Assembly (NCBI GenBank): GCA_016720145.1
Contig: JADJXV010000009.1
Location: 1 to 64,000 of the forward strand
DNA: 64,000 nucleotides
Reading direction: 5' to 3'
Source: Ignavibacteria bacterium
GTDB taxonomy: Bacteria > Bacteroidota > Ignavibacteria > Kapaibacteriales > UBA961
Shown piece after piece: positions 20,171-29,191 of this stretch; the stretch's first letter is position 1; each line of letters opens with the position of its first letter. Position numbers and translations under genes: made by a program. The notes below the pieces were generated by a model. That model did no database searches. It had not been told where the DNA came from and saw only the letters and a program-made list of their open reading frames with translations.

Positions 20171-20971
20171 TTACTTAATCACTTGCAGCATCTTTGCTTG
20201 GGTGAATTGTCCGGACTTGACGATTACATAATAGACACCACTTGTGAGGTTTTGTGTTTCGATATTAAAACTGTGCGTACCCATTGACAAGCTCGCAGTT
20301 GTTGTAATATCGAGCATTTTTCTACCGGTCACATCTGCTACGTAGAGCGATACATTATCCATGTCATTGGAGAGTGCAAGTGATACGGTTGCATTGTCGG
20401 ATGTCGGATTCGGCGTGATGTCGGCTAATTGATTGTCGGTAATGCTTTCTGTGGAGGAAGCAAGGGAGATACCTGCGTCGGATGTCATCGTAACATCTGT
20501 TGAAATAGCACCTTCGACCGGAACGATAATTGGACCACCACCGACAAGACCACAATTTATTGCGAAAGGTCTCATTACAACGACTCCTGCACCATCTGTA
20601 AATCTGAATTGAATTATTGCGGGTCCGACTAACGTAAAGCATACATTACCCATATAGATATCGGGACCAACCGGGAACCAACCACCACCGCCGTGTGTAA
20701 AGGTAACCGTGGCTGCAGGTGGAGTGACTAAGAACATTCCCACCGAAAAATCAGCGCTGATGACACCGGCAGGAGGAATTACCTGACATGATCTCCAGCG
20801 AACAGCTTCAGCAGCAGGAAGTGAATAATGCACTTCAAAACAGCATCCACCGACGGGCACGAGTCTCACATTAGGAATTGCTTTCGCAGTTTGTGATGTA
20901 AAACCAAAAGCGACCACACCAAGAACAGCACAAACAAGTGCAGAGCGAAGAAGAGAAGCAAGAGTTTTCAT
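20171..20971 (-). CDS. Secreted protein with T9SS type A sorting domain
   Basis: The ATG at 20971 starts a good signal peptide (MKTLASLLRSALVCAVLGVV, ending before TAKA). A cysteine- and glycine-containing body of about 170 residues follows, with no family I recognise. The last ~75 residues are a sorting domain: ITPNPTSDNATVSLALSND, VSLYVADVTGRKM, then NLTSGVYYVIVKSG and a basic end. That domain directs export through the type IX system to the cell surface. The frame extends upstream but the extra residues look non-coding. Confidence 0.8.
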   Translation of the reverse strand: MKTLASLLRSALVCAVLGVVAFGFTSQTAKAIPNVRLVPVGGCCFEVHYSLPAAEAVRWRSCQVIPPAGVISADFSVGMFLVTPPAATVTFTHGGGGWFPVGPDIYMGNVCFTLVGPAIIQFRFTDGAGVVVMRPFAINCGLVGGGPIIVPVEGAISTDVTMTSDAGISLASSTESITDNQLADITPNPTSDNATVSLALSNDMDNVSLYVADVTGRKMLDITTTASLSMGTHSFNIETQNLTSGVYYVIVKSGQFTQAKMLQVIK

Positions 20972-21239
20972 AATATTCTCCAAAAAATAGAAATAAAAAA
21001 GAATAGATTTTGTGCCGTTTGAGAATGAAATTGCTCTTGCGCGCTTTGTTGCTATTTCAATTCTTTTCGGGCGGTTATGATTGCTGATGTTGTTTATAAT
21101 GACAAGCATAACTTTCAAGTGCAAAACTACGGCGCCGCCTGACCGTGGGAAAGGTCGGCTGTGATAGCGGCTCGATTGAATGTGTAAATGGTCAGTTTAT
21201 TCGGGTGAGTGGTATGCAGTGTTCATCAAAATGTATGGT

Positions 21240-21288
21240 CGGCAATGGGTGACCGCAAATGTTGGATAGGAAGATGCAGAAGTGAAAC
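21240..21288 (+). repeat. Dispersed intergenic repeat, copy 2
   Basis: It begins CGGCAATGGGTGACCGCAA, identical for 19 bases to copy 1, and ends GCAGAAGTGAAAC. It lies in the 370-base gap between the divergent T9SS cargo gene and hutH, where I see nothing else. Confidence 0.65.
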
Positions 21289-21340
21289 CTAAAAATGTCT
21301 TATTATTGTAAAATTATTATCTGATACATCGAGGTGATTT

Positions 21341-22849
21341 ATGCTGACTCTTGACGGAAATTCTCTTACAATTAAAGACTTTAACTCGGCTGTCTATGCA
21401 ACTGAAACACCAATTCAACTTTCCGATGAAGCCAAACGAAAAGTACGAGCGGCAAGGCATACTGTCGATACGTGGCTTGCCAAAGGAGAGATTGTTTATG
21501 GCGTGACGACCGGTTTTGGTGAATTTGCGAATGTGGTAATTCCACCAGATGAACTTGATCAATTACAGGAAAACCTCATTCTCTCCCATAGCGCCGGTGC
21601 CGGTGAATGGTTACCAAGAGAAGTTGTACGAGGCATGATGATTCTCCGGGTCAATGCTCTGGCAAAGGGGCATTCAGGTATCCGACTCGAAACGCTGGAG
21701 ACGCTGATCGCGATGCTCAATCATCAGATTATTCCGGCGATTCCGTCGCAAGGTTCTGTGGGCAGCAGCGGCGATTTGGTGCAATTGTCGCATATCGCGC
21801 TCGCACTCATTGGCAAGGGGCAAGTCCTGACCTCTGAAGGAGTAAAACCATCACGGGAAATTCTCGCTTCCTTTGGTATTGCTCCTGTAACGCTAAAAGC
21901 TAAAGAAGGCCTTGCGCTCATTAATGGCACGCAGATGATGTGTTCGTATGGCGGTCTTGCCGTCGAAAAAGCACGCCGACTTGCCAATATCGCCGACGTA
22001 GCGGGCGCTCTCAGTGTGGATGCACTGCGAGGCACAGATACAGCTTTTGATGAACGTATTCACCGGTTGCGGGGTTTTGAAGGACAGCTTGACTCAGCAA
22101 AACATCTCAGAGACTTACTCTCAGGCAGTGAAATACGCAATTCTCACCGAGACAATGACACGCGTGTTCAAGATGCATACTCACTTCGCTGTATGCCACA
22201 AGTGCATGGTGCATCGAGAGATGCGATTAACTATGCATACAAAGTACTCTCCACCGAACTCAATTCCGCAAATGACAATCCGCTTATTTTCCCTGAGACT
22301 GACGATCATTTAGAAGGTGGTAATTTTCATGGTCAGCCGCTGGCGTTAGCACTTGATTTTCTTGCAATTGCATGTGCCGAGCTCGCCAATATCTCCGAAC
22401 GTCGCACTGAACGTCTCGTCAACGGTGCTTTGAGTAATGGACTCCCGAGATTTTTAGCGACGAGGGGCGGCGTGCAATCAGGAATGATGATTGCACAATA
22501 CACATCCGCATCGATAGTTTCGGAGAATAAAGTGCTCTGTCATCCCGCGAGTGTGGACTCGATTCCAACATCCGCTAATCAGGAAGACCATAATTCGATG
22601 GGCAGTATTTCCGCACAAAAAGCGTGGAAAGTGGTTTCTAATTTACAAACAGTTCTCGCGATTGAACTTCTTTGTGCGGCACAAGGTATAGATTTTCTTC
22701 GTCCACTCAAGACATCCGATAAATTAGAACTTATCATGGAGAAAATCCGAAGTGTCGTGCCGTTTGCTACTACGGATCGAATACTTCATACTGATATACA
22801 ATTGATGATAGAATTGATTGAAAGTGGCAAACTTGATCCAAAGTTTTAA
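21341..22849 (+). CDS. hutH: Histidine ammonia-lyase (aromatic amino acid lyase family)
   Basis: A 502-residue MIO-dependent lyase that would release ammonia from histidine to give urocanate. The family is clear: NLILSHSAGAGEWLP (the Ser-His pair favours histidine over Tyr/Phe), YGVTTGFGEFA, LINGTQMM, QDAYSLRCMPQVHGA, SANDNPL, GNFHGQPLAL and the C-terminal SVDSIPTSANQEDHNSMG. The MIO-forming triad is S142-S143-G144 (GSVGSSGDLVQL) where Ala-Ser-Gly is usual. Ser143, the essential central residue, is present. No other hut genes are nearby, so a catabolic operon is not supported; a role in supplying another pathway is possible. Confidence 0.85.
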   Translation: MLTLDGNSLTIKDFNSAVYATETPIQLSDEAKRKVRAARHTVDTWLAKGEIVYGVTTGFGEFANVVIPPDELDQLQENLILSHSAGAGEWLPREVVRGMMILRVNALAKGHSGIRLETLETLIAMLNHQIIPAIPSQGSVGSSGDLVQLSHIALALIGKGQVLTSEGVKPSREILASFGIAPVTLKAKEGLALINGTQMMCSYGGLAVEKARRLANIADVAGALSVDALRGTDTAFDERIHRLRGFEGQLDSAKHLRDLLSGSEIRNSHRDNDTRVQDAYSLRCMPQVHGASRDAINYAYKVLSTELNSANDNPLIFPETDDHLEGGNFHGQPLALALDFLAIACAELANISERRTERLVNGALSNGLPRFLATRGGVQSGMMIAQYTSASIVSENKVLCHPASVDSIPTSANQEDHNSMGSISAQKAWKVVSNLQTVLAIELLCAAQGIDFLRPLKTSDKLELIMEKIRSVVPFATTDRILHTDIQLMIELIESGKLDPKF

Positions 22850-22864
22850 GTGTAAGTATATTAT

Positions 22865-24007
22865 ATGAAAATTGGTTATATAACGGCTGCAGATTCGAAG
22901 AGCAAATATCCTTGGTCTGGTACGATTTATTATGTAGCCAAAGCACTTGAAAAGCATTGCGGTGAAGTAGTTCATTTAGGTCCTGTTCCCGATAATGCAA
23001 TGTTCAGGGGTAGAATAACTAATAAGTTATTACGCACCATCGGCTTAGGATACGACCCACTACATGATTACCCATTAGCGCGTAAGTATGCTCGGCATTT
23101 CAGTGCAAAAATAGCCGAAGAGAAATTAGACGTGCTTGTCGCTTGTGCTGCTTCTACGGAGATTGCGCTGCTTGAGACGGAAATCCCTATTATTGGAATT
23201 GCTGATGTCACCGGTCGCTTAGCACATGAATACTACGAGCAATTTTCAAATATAATCAATGCAAAATCACTTTTGGAGATTGACGGAAAGTTTATACATA
23301 AATGTTCGGCAGTGATTTATTCTTCGGATTGGGCTGCTAATTCAGCGCGGCAGGATTACGGGAATGTGCGTGGATTGATCGAAACTATTCCTTTTGGTGC
23401 AAATGTTGACCCCGAGGATATTCCATCAATTGAAACTATTACTAACAAACCACTTACCGACGTTTGTCGGTTATTATTCCTAGGAGTAGATTGGGTGAGA
23501 AAGGGTGGCGATATTGCCTTTGATACGATGGTCGAGTTGAATAAACGAGGTATTAGCACGACGCTAACAGTTTGCGGTTGTATTCCGCCGAAAAAATATT
23601 CTCATCCGAATTTGACCGTGATTCCATTTTTGAATAAAAACATCCCTGCAGAGAGACAAACGTTCAATGAAATGCTCCTTAATGTTGACTTTCTCTTGGT
23701 TCCGACGCGCAAAGAAGCATACGGAATCGTATTTTGCGAAGCCAATGCATTTGGATTACCTGCAATTACGACAGCCACCGGCGGAGTAACGCAAATTGTT
23801 CGGAATGATATCAATGGGTTTGCTTTGCCTGAAGATGCTGAAAGTAAAGACTATGCAAATACGATAGCGAGGTATTGGTCTGATAGAAGTACGTATTCCA
23901 AGCTTGTGCTCAGTAGTAGGAATGAATATGACACAAGACTAAATTGGGATACTTGGGGAGAGAAAGCCACGAAAGTGATACACAAGATTATTCGACAACC
24001 CTCATAA
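22865..24007 (+). CDS. Glycosyltransferase family 4-type protein
   Basis: A 380-residue GT-B glycosyltransferase. The N-terminal domain (MKIGYITAADSKSKYPWSGT) has the acceptor-side glycine pattern; the C-terminal nucleotide-sugar-binding domain (about residues 200-370) has LLFLGVDWVRKGGDIAFD and the E-x7-E motif EAYGIVFCE, followed by GLPAITTATGGVTQIV. Retaining GT4 enzymes act on envelope sugars or glycolipids; the acceptor cannot be inferred. The gene follows hutH by 15 bases and may be co-transcribed with it. Confidence 0.8.
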   Translation: MKIGYITAADSKSKYPWSGTIYYVAKALEKHCGEVVHLGPVPDNAMFRGRITNKLLRTIGLGYDPLHDYPLARKYARHFSAKIAEEKLDVLVACAASTEIALLETEIPIIGIADVTGRLAHEYYEQFSNIINAKSLLEIDGKFIHKCSAVIYSSDWAANSARQDYGNVRGLIETIPFGANVDPEDIPSIETITNKPLTDVCRLLFLGVDWVRKGGDIAFDTMVELNKRGISTTLTVCGCIPPKKYSHPNLTVIPFLNKNIPAERQTFNEMLLNVDFLLVPTRKEAYGIVFCEANAFGLPAITTATGGVTQIVRNDINGFALPEDAESKDYANTIARYWSDRSTYSKLVLSSRNEYDTRLNWDTWGEKATKVIHKIIRQPS

Positions 24008-24019
24008 ATATATGATTAA

Positions 24020-24063
24020 AACAACAAAAGCCGATATCATGATGATATCGGCTTTTGTTGTTT
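24020..24063. terminator. Bidirectional terminator
   Basis: A near-perfect palindrome: AACAACAAAAGCCGATATCA pairs with TGATATCGGCTTTTGTTGTT. It lies between the convergent glycosyltransferase and secG genes and has A/T flanks on both sides, so it probably serves both. Confidence 0.9.
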
Positions 24064-24090
24064 CCTGTAATTTCCACAGTTAAATTGCTC

Positions 24091-24474
24091 TTACTTACCT
24101 TGAGGTGCAGGTACTTGTTGCTGAGGCTGTGCTTGCTGAGGCGCTTGCTGTACCGGTGCAGATTGTGGATTGGCTTCGGGTGCTGTTGCAGCCGGTACCG
24201 GTGCACCAACTGTCGCCGCATTACGCTCTTCCGCTACTTCTACACCCAAGAAAAATTTATTTGTTATGATGGAAAGGAGTAAAATTGCTCCGGCTATTCC
24301 GATAGTAATTTTGGTGAGGGTGTCTGCTGTGCGGCGGCTGCCGAACATCGAACCAAGCTGACCGCCTATACCGGTCATTCCGCTTGCCATATCAGCTTTT
24401 CCGGGTTGAATTAAAACTGCACCAATGAGAATAAACGCGAGTAAACAAATGATAGATACTAAAACTGTGTACAT
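24091..24474 (-). CDS. secG: Preprotein translocase subunit SecG
   Basis: A 127-residue small membrane protein of the Sec translocon. It has two hydrophobic segments (about residues 3-22 and 56-75), the SecG loop GKADMASGMTGIGGQLGSMF between them, and a Pro/Gln/Ala-rich C-terminal tail seen in many Bacteroidota SecG proteins. It is monocistronic, with a good -7/-33 promoter upstream and a shared terminator downstream. Confidence 0.92.
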   Translation of the reverse strand: MYTVLVSIICLLAFILIGAVLIQPGKADMASGMTGIGGQLGSMFGSRRTADTLTKITIGIAGAILLLSIITNKFFLGVEVAEERNAATVGAPVPAATAPEANPQSAPVQQAPQQAQPQQQVPAPQGK

Positions 24475-24505
24475 GATTTTTACCTGTAATTAAAAAATAA
24501 TTGCG

Positions 24506-24536
24506 CAAAAATAGCTCTCTTGCGGTTGTAAATCAA
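24506..24536 (-). promoter_or_regulatory. Promoter of secG (TTG-N20-TATTTTTG)
   Basis: On the minus strand, TTG is followed after 20 bases by TATTTTTG and then CGC, matching the Bacteroidota TTG-N17-23-TAnnTTTG promoter. The -7 box lies about 31 bases upstream of the secG ATG. Confidence 0.65.
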
Positions 24537-24560
24537 ACTTTTTCTGAATTTCGATTATAA

Positions 24561-25250
24561 TCAAGCCGGACGCTTCGGTCGTTGCACTACTTCGATGCTC
24601 GTTACTGGATGAATTTCCCATGCGGTACCTCTCCAATTACGCGCACGACCGGGTTTTGTATTTTCTGCTTCATCTTCGTGTTCGGTATCAAAAAACATCC
24701 ACCCCTGTACCTTCACCCATCTTCCTAAATAGGAATCACGGATAGCTCGTGTACTCCAATCTATATTGTTATCATTCATGAGTTTACGTATGCGCGGCGT
24801 CACTTCTATTACCACTCGTTCTGCTTCCGAGGTCTTCATAGGATTGAGTACAAGCTCGATATGAGTATCACGCAGTAGAACGTCCTTGGTTTTGCAATTA
24901 CATGTTTCGACTCCTCCGGGCTTTACATCATAGACATAGCCGACAATTTCAGCTGCTTGTGAGGAGCTCCACCTTCTGCTGTCCTCTCCCCTTTGAATTA
25001 TTTTTTCTAATGTGATTGAACGGTTGAAGTCATTCTCACTTGGGAAGTTATATCGGTTTTTGAGTACATTCAATTGCTGTACATCTGATTTAACGGCATT
25101 GCCCATCATCGGGCAATGATTATATACATCCAAATTTCCTGCATGAGATTGTGCAGATGTTTCAATCTTTCTTTCTTCTTTTTTACTACAACCTACTATC
25201 ATCAGTAGTGTCAACAGCACAGCAGCTAATCTTACTTTTGTAAATTTCAT
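24561..25250 (-). CDS. Conserved-looking lipoprotein, function unknown
   Basis: The ATG at 25250 begins a lipoprotein signal with a lipobox (TLLMIVGC) and the mature N-terminal Cys at about residue 22. The mature protein has DVYNHCPMMGN and ETCNCKTKDVLLRD, with a CxC pair, and an OB-like tail: RWVKVQGWMFFDTEHE then NWRGTAWEIHPVTSIEV, the pattern of nucleic-acid- or sugar-associated 'DUF' secreted proteins that end in ExHPVxxIE. I cannot name a function. It is monocistronic on the minus strand; the downstream gap to secG is 90 bases. Confidence 0.6.
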   Translation of the reverse strand: MKFTKVRLAAVLLTLLMIVGCSKKEERKIETSAQSHAGNLDVYNHCPMMGNAVKSDVQQLNVLKNRYNFPSENDFNRSITLEKIIQRGEDSRRWSSSQAAEIVGYVYDVKPGGVETCNCKTKDVLLRDTHIELVLNPMKTSEAERVVIEVTPRIRKLMNDNNIDWSTRAIRDSYLGRWVKVQGWMFFDTEHEDEAENTKPGRARNWRGTAWEIHPVTSIEVVQRPKRPA

Positions 25251-25601
25251 CGTATGTACTCCCCTGTGAAACAACTGACAATCTCTTGCATAGCTCATAT
25301 ATTTCAATTACTTCGTGTTACATTTAGCTTAAATCTACAATCAATTCTCAGCCAATGTACATTAAGTTGAAATCTTCCTAAATTGTGATTATTATCTATT
25401 GAAATAATCCGTACACTGTGATTTTTCAAGCAGCAATGGTATTCTCTTTATTATTCAAGCAGGTAGTTGTTTATTCTTTTTGCATCATTATACTTCAGAC
25501 AAGCACATATAATCCTGACTGAACGAAATACGAGAATTAGCCTTACAGATATTACGCTTTCCATGATGAGAATTGAGCCTGAAATCGACCAAATTTATCC
25601 G

Positions 25602-25609
25602 TATTTTTG
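25602..25609 (+). promoter_or_regulatory. Candidate -7 box (TATTTTTG)
   Basis: TATTTTTGCGC is identical to the secG -7 region and lies 38 bases upstream of the ATG at 25647. It supports that start over upstream ATGs in the same frame. No clear -33 TTG lies at the usual spacing. Confidence 0.5.
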
Positions 25610-25646
25610 CGCTAAATTTTTTGTATTCCTACCAAACATTTACTAC

Positions 25647-26297
25647 ATGTCAACGACTACTTCCGACAATTTATCAAGTCTTCCAACTCCTAAAAATGGC
25701 TGGCTCATCATCTATGCAGTATTGGCGTGTATAGCACTTGCAGGTCTTATAATTTCGATTAAATACAGAGTAATGCCCAAGAAAACAGAAGTGATAGCTA
25801 AGCGGAAAATACCGGCAACTAATAGTGCTTATACGCTGATGCTCTCACCACTCGACTCACTCGAGACGTTGCGAATCGGACAAGCAATACGTGCAGATAT
25901 TGGTGTAGATAGCGCGGTAACCAAGATGGTGGTGGGTGGCACTGCATTATATAAGCAATGCACTTCTTCCGCAGAATATGAAAAGCTTATTGCTCAAGGA
26001 TTACGGGAAGCACAGCCGGATAATTTAGAAAAGCAAGCTTTGATGTTCTCACAGTTTGTCGGCATAATGGTCACCGATACAATTCCGGTGGAATTATACT
26101 TAGCAGGTAAGCTTGGCGGTACTACATTTGAGGCAGTTGACAAACGGATGTCAGCTACATGCAAAGATCTTGACTTACGTTCATCTACTTTCGGGCGCGT
26201 ACGTGTTGTGAGCTACTTAAGGCCGATTGACAATAGCATCAATCGTCAGTTTATGAAGTACTTCAGGGATAGAGGTTTTGAAGTAATCGAACGATAA
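25647..26297 (+). CDS. Membrane-anchored protein of unknown function
   Basis: A 216-residue protein from the ATG at 25647; the frame is open further upstream, but a promoter-like box lies within that extension. It has one membrane segment (about residues 20-40, GWLIIYAVLACIALAGLIIS), a basic stop-transfer region and a soluble domain of about 160 residues with LDSLETLRIGQAIRAD and a C-terminal MKYFRDRGFEVIER. I do not recognise the family. It is convergent with the vWA-OmpA gene, with 4 bases between their ends. Confidence 0.6.
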   Translation: MSTTTSDNLSSLPTPKNGWLIIYAVLACIALAGLIISIKYRVMPKKTEVIAKRKIPATNSAYTLMLSPLDSLETLRIGQAIRADIGVDSAVTKMVVGGTALYKQCTSSAEYEKLIAQGLREAQPDNLEKQALMFSQFVGIMVTDTIPVELYLAGKLGGTTFEAVDKRMSATCKDLDLRSSTFGRVRVVSYLRPIDNSINRQFMKYFRDRGFEVIER

Positions 26298-26301
26298 TAC
26301 T

Positions 26302-27681
26302 CTACTTTGAGAGAATCACGACTTCCGTTCGACGGTTGAGTCGTCTTCCGAAATCAAATCCGTTGTCAGCGATTGGGCGGGAATCGCCAAGACCTTGGGT
26401 GAGTATCCGGGCTGGTGATACTCCTTTTTTAATGAGATAATTCCGTACACTTTCGGCTCGTTGGAGGGATAGAATTTTATTCTTTACTTTAATTCCTCTT
26501 GAGTCAGTATGTCCTTCAATTCTAATTGTGACATTTTTACGATTAGTCATAAATTCGTAGAGAATCTCTAACTCAAATACTGAATCGGGTAACGTCGAAC
26601 TACTGGACGCAAAAAGGAGATTTTCTATAATAAGTTTACGCCCTATTTCTACGACAGGTATTACTTTACGGACGAGTTCGCGTTTTTGATTATCGACGAT
26701 ACCCACATTGAGAGAGTCAGGAATAGCCGGCTGATCCGAACGATAGGTAATTGCAAATAGATTAGTGAGTTGCGTCGAATACATGTCAAGAATTTTTGCA
26801 AAGGGTTGACTGAGATCAAAGACCGAACCTCTCGTTGCGTCAGATAAAGCTTTGTACTGTTTTAGTGATGGTGGAGTGATACAGAATATCTGGGCTTCAT
26901 TCTTTTTAAGATATTCAATCATTGTTGTAGTCGTGTAATTTGAGCGGCCATTCCCTCGACCACCCTGCTGATGATACGGAGCGTCAGTAATTATTACTCC
27001 GATTCGATTAGCTGAAGGACGGTATTTCATTCTCCCAATTTCTGCCAAAGCCTCGAGAGCATTTTCAGGTTCGTCCATTCCACCGCTTGCCTCTACATTC
27101 GAGAGCCAACCCAAAAATTCTTTTACATTTTCTGTAGGTTGATAAGAACGCTCAACAACATCGGAGAACATTACCAATCCTAACCTATAGTCTATTCCAC
27201 GAGTTACCAACGATTCTACAAACTTTTCAATATTGTCTTTTACGCCATTAATATAAGTTTGCATCGTGCCTGTAATATCAATAATAAAGACAAAATCGAT
27301 TGGAATACGTTCGCGAACTGATATTCTCTTTACAGATAACACTTTTTTGGGTTTACCGTTTTCTATTACGGTCAGTTCTTGTGCTACAATAGAATCTAAT
27401 GGCACACCCGAATAATTCGAAGCGCCAACGATAAGTCTTACTTCCGGAAACCTTGTAATATCAACGTTTTGTATCGTTATCTGAAAATCATCGTGTGTTG
27501 ACTTTACTTTTGTATCTTCGGTATTTTTCTTAGCTGCTTGATTAACCGAATCTGACTCTATTGCATGTACTTGAGTGATGGTACAAAGCACAAGCATGCC
27601 AAGAAGAAAGAAACTAATAATGTGTTTCTTTACAAACTGTTTGGATATCGATAAATATATTCTACACATAGTACATACCAC
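26302..27681 (-). CDS. Exported von Willebrand A and OmpA C-terminal domain protein
   Basis: A signal-peptide-bearing protein (hydrophobic segment about residues 20-40). A vWA domain occupies about residues 128-320, with FVFIIDITGTM as the metal-binding motif (D-x-T-G-T, a variant of DxSxS), SGGMDEPENALEALAE and GVIITDAPYHQ. An OmpA-type peptidoglycan-binding domain closes the protein: IRIEGHTDSRG, LSLQRAESVRNYLIKKGV, LTQGLGDSRPIADN and RRLNRRTEVVI. It probably lies in the periplasm tethered to peptidoglycan. It is the last gene of a four-gene envelope cluster, and OmpA-type proteins such as PorE support some T9SS machines. The exact start is uncertain. Confidence 0.8.
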   Translation of the reverse strand: MVCTMCRIYLSISKQFVKKHIISFFLLGMLVLCTITQVHAIESDSVNQAAKKNTEDTKVKSTHDDFQITIQNVDITRFPEVRLIVGASNYSGVPLDSIVAQELTVIENGKPKKVLSVKRISVRERIPIDFVFIIDITGTMQTYINGVKDNIEKFVESLVTRGIDYRLGLVMFSDVVERSYQPTENVKEFLGWLSNVEASGGMDEPENALEALAEIGRMKYRPSANRIGVIITDAPYHQQGGRGNGRSNYTTTTMIEYLKKNEAQIFCITPPSLKQYKALSDATRGSVFDLSQPFAKILDMYSTQLTNLFAITYRSDQPAIPDSLNVGIVDNQKRELVRKVIPVVEIGRKLIIENLLFASSSSTLPDSVFELEILYEFMTNRKNVTIRIEGHTDSRGIKVKNKILSLQRAESVRNYLIKKGVSPARILTQGLGDSRPIADNGFDFGRRLNRRTEVVILSK

Positions 27682-27684
27682 AGA

Positions 27685-27724
27685 AAAACCCTCAGAAGCG
27701 CTGAAGTTCGCTTGCCGAGGGTTT
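27685..27724 (-). terminator. Terminator between two envelope genes
   Basis: AAACCCTCGG and CTGAGGGTTTTT (minus strand) form a stem with a loop of about 20 bases, followed by a T-run. It lies between the barrel gene at 27768 and the vWA-OmpA gene, so these may be separately transcribed. Confidence 0.7.
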
Positions 27725-27767
27725 ATTCAATAAGACCATCAAAGGGAACATTCGGGAAATCCCGTTT

Positions 27768-29144
27768 TTAAAAATTAAATCGTAATACGGGTGAAATCAT
27801 AAATACATTTTCTTCATACGGACGAACAGACTCTTTCGATCGTAAAGAGACACTATATCGTGCATCAAGATACAACCATTGACCTACAATTGGTAAATAA
27901 CATCTACTTAAAAACATTTGATTTGAATATTGAGTACTGAGGCCAAATGGAAAGACACCTTGACTGCGATATTCAAGTTTTGCAAATACCCAATCTGCTG
28001 CTTCGACAGGATGATACAGCATAAGTCCTTTTATATTATCGTCTTCGATTACATACGAATTTTTCTTGTTGTCGAAAAATCGTTGGGCTTCTTTCACTTC
28101 AGCATAGCCAATACCTACATCAAATCGGAAGAAATTTTCTGGTTTTTCAGGGTCGAGCCACCAGTTATAAAACACAGTAGCTTGTCCTGTAGTGCGGAGA
28201 AGTGGAGCAATCGCTACTACCGGTCTTCCGGTAGCATCTGGCTTATAATATACTGCATAATCGGATGATTCTATAATTCTCGATGAATCAACTCCTGACA
28301 GAGGTACTTCTATATGAAAACTTACACCGAATTGTGGATGAAACGGAGCATGCATATCAAATCCGAATATACCCTTACCTCCTCGCCCTGCATTGAGTCT
28401 GCGTGTTGGGATGAAAGATAGAATACCATTGCTAGTATCTGTAATTCTATATCCCATACCGACATGGAAGTCGAGCAAATTTGGAATTGCACGTTTTGTT
28501 TCCGGATCGTCATTTGGATACAAGGGTCGTTGGAGGACGATTTTTGCTTCACCGGAGGATAGAAAAGTATAGCCGGCACCTTCTGTACCAACAATTGATC
28601 TAAACCAAAAATCAGTATTTCCCAATTTAAGTGTTTGCTCAAATCCTGACAATGAAAACGAATGTGTCACATTGGTAGGCATGTCCATATAATTAACAAT
28701 CGCAGCTATTTCGGCTTGTGTTGGTGGGGTAGATGGTGGGATATCTCGATAGCTGTAGGGTCTTTTAGGATCCGATATCATCACAGCTAATTTGCGCATT
28801 TTGGATTCTACTTCAGAAGCTACTAACTTTTCTTTGCCACATTCAATCAAAAGTATATTATAATCAGGATTGTTTATATCCTTGATTGGGGCGCATGTAA
28901 TGGTAATTTGTCCCATATCCAAATTTTCTTTTGGGCGACCGTCAAGGATAAACGATTGCATAATTTGGAGTTGAAGATTCGGCTCTGTAATTAACCATCG
29001 TGGGAAATACGGAAGCAATGTCGGATCAATTTTTTTCAATTCATTGAGTGACAACGAGTCTTCTTTTTGTGCATACGCAGCATTGGAAGCAAATCCTAGT
29101 ACCAGTACAACAGCTACAACAAGCGTAGTATAAATCTTATTCAT
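27768..29144 (-). CDS. Exported beta-barrel-like outer-membrane protein (unknown family)
   Basis: Start at 29144 (MNKIYTTLVVAVVLVLGFAS), a signal peptide ending around AYAQ. The mature part has about 430 residues and is rich in alternating polar/aromatic strands (FFRFDVGIGYAEVKEA, VFAKLEYRSQGVFPFG, WLYLDARYSVSLR), ending in PVLRFNF with a terminal Phe. This looks like an outer-membrane barrel. I cannot assign a family. It follows a similar barrel-like gene and a GldM-like gene on the same strand, so it may belong to a secretion or envelope complex. Confidence 0.6.
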   Translation of the reverse strand: MNKIYTTLVVAVVLVLGFASNAAYAQKEDSLSLNELKKIDPTLLPYFPRWLITEPNLQLQIMQSFILDGRPKENLDMGQITITCAPIKDINNPDYNILLIECGKEKLVASEVESKMRKLAVMISDPKRPYSYRDIPPSTPPTQAEIAAIVNYMDMPTNVTHSFSLSGFEQTLKLGNTDFWFRSIVGTEGAGYTFLSSGEAKIVLQRPLYPNDDPETKRAIPNLLDFHVGMGYRITDTSNGILSFIPTRRLNAGRGGKGIFGFDMHAPFHPQFGVSFHIEVPLSGVDSSRIIESSDYAVYYKPDATGRPVVAIAPLLRTTGQATVFYNWWLDPEKPENFFRFDVGIGYAEVKEAQRFFDNKKNSYVIEDDNIKGLMLYHPVEAADWVFAKLEYRSQGVFPFGLSTQYSNQMFLSRCYLPIVGQWLYLDARYSVSLRSKESVRPYEENVFMISPVLRFNF

Positions 29145-29191
29145 CATAATTTCAAAAGTAAGGTAATGATTCAAACTAAATGGTAAGCGAC

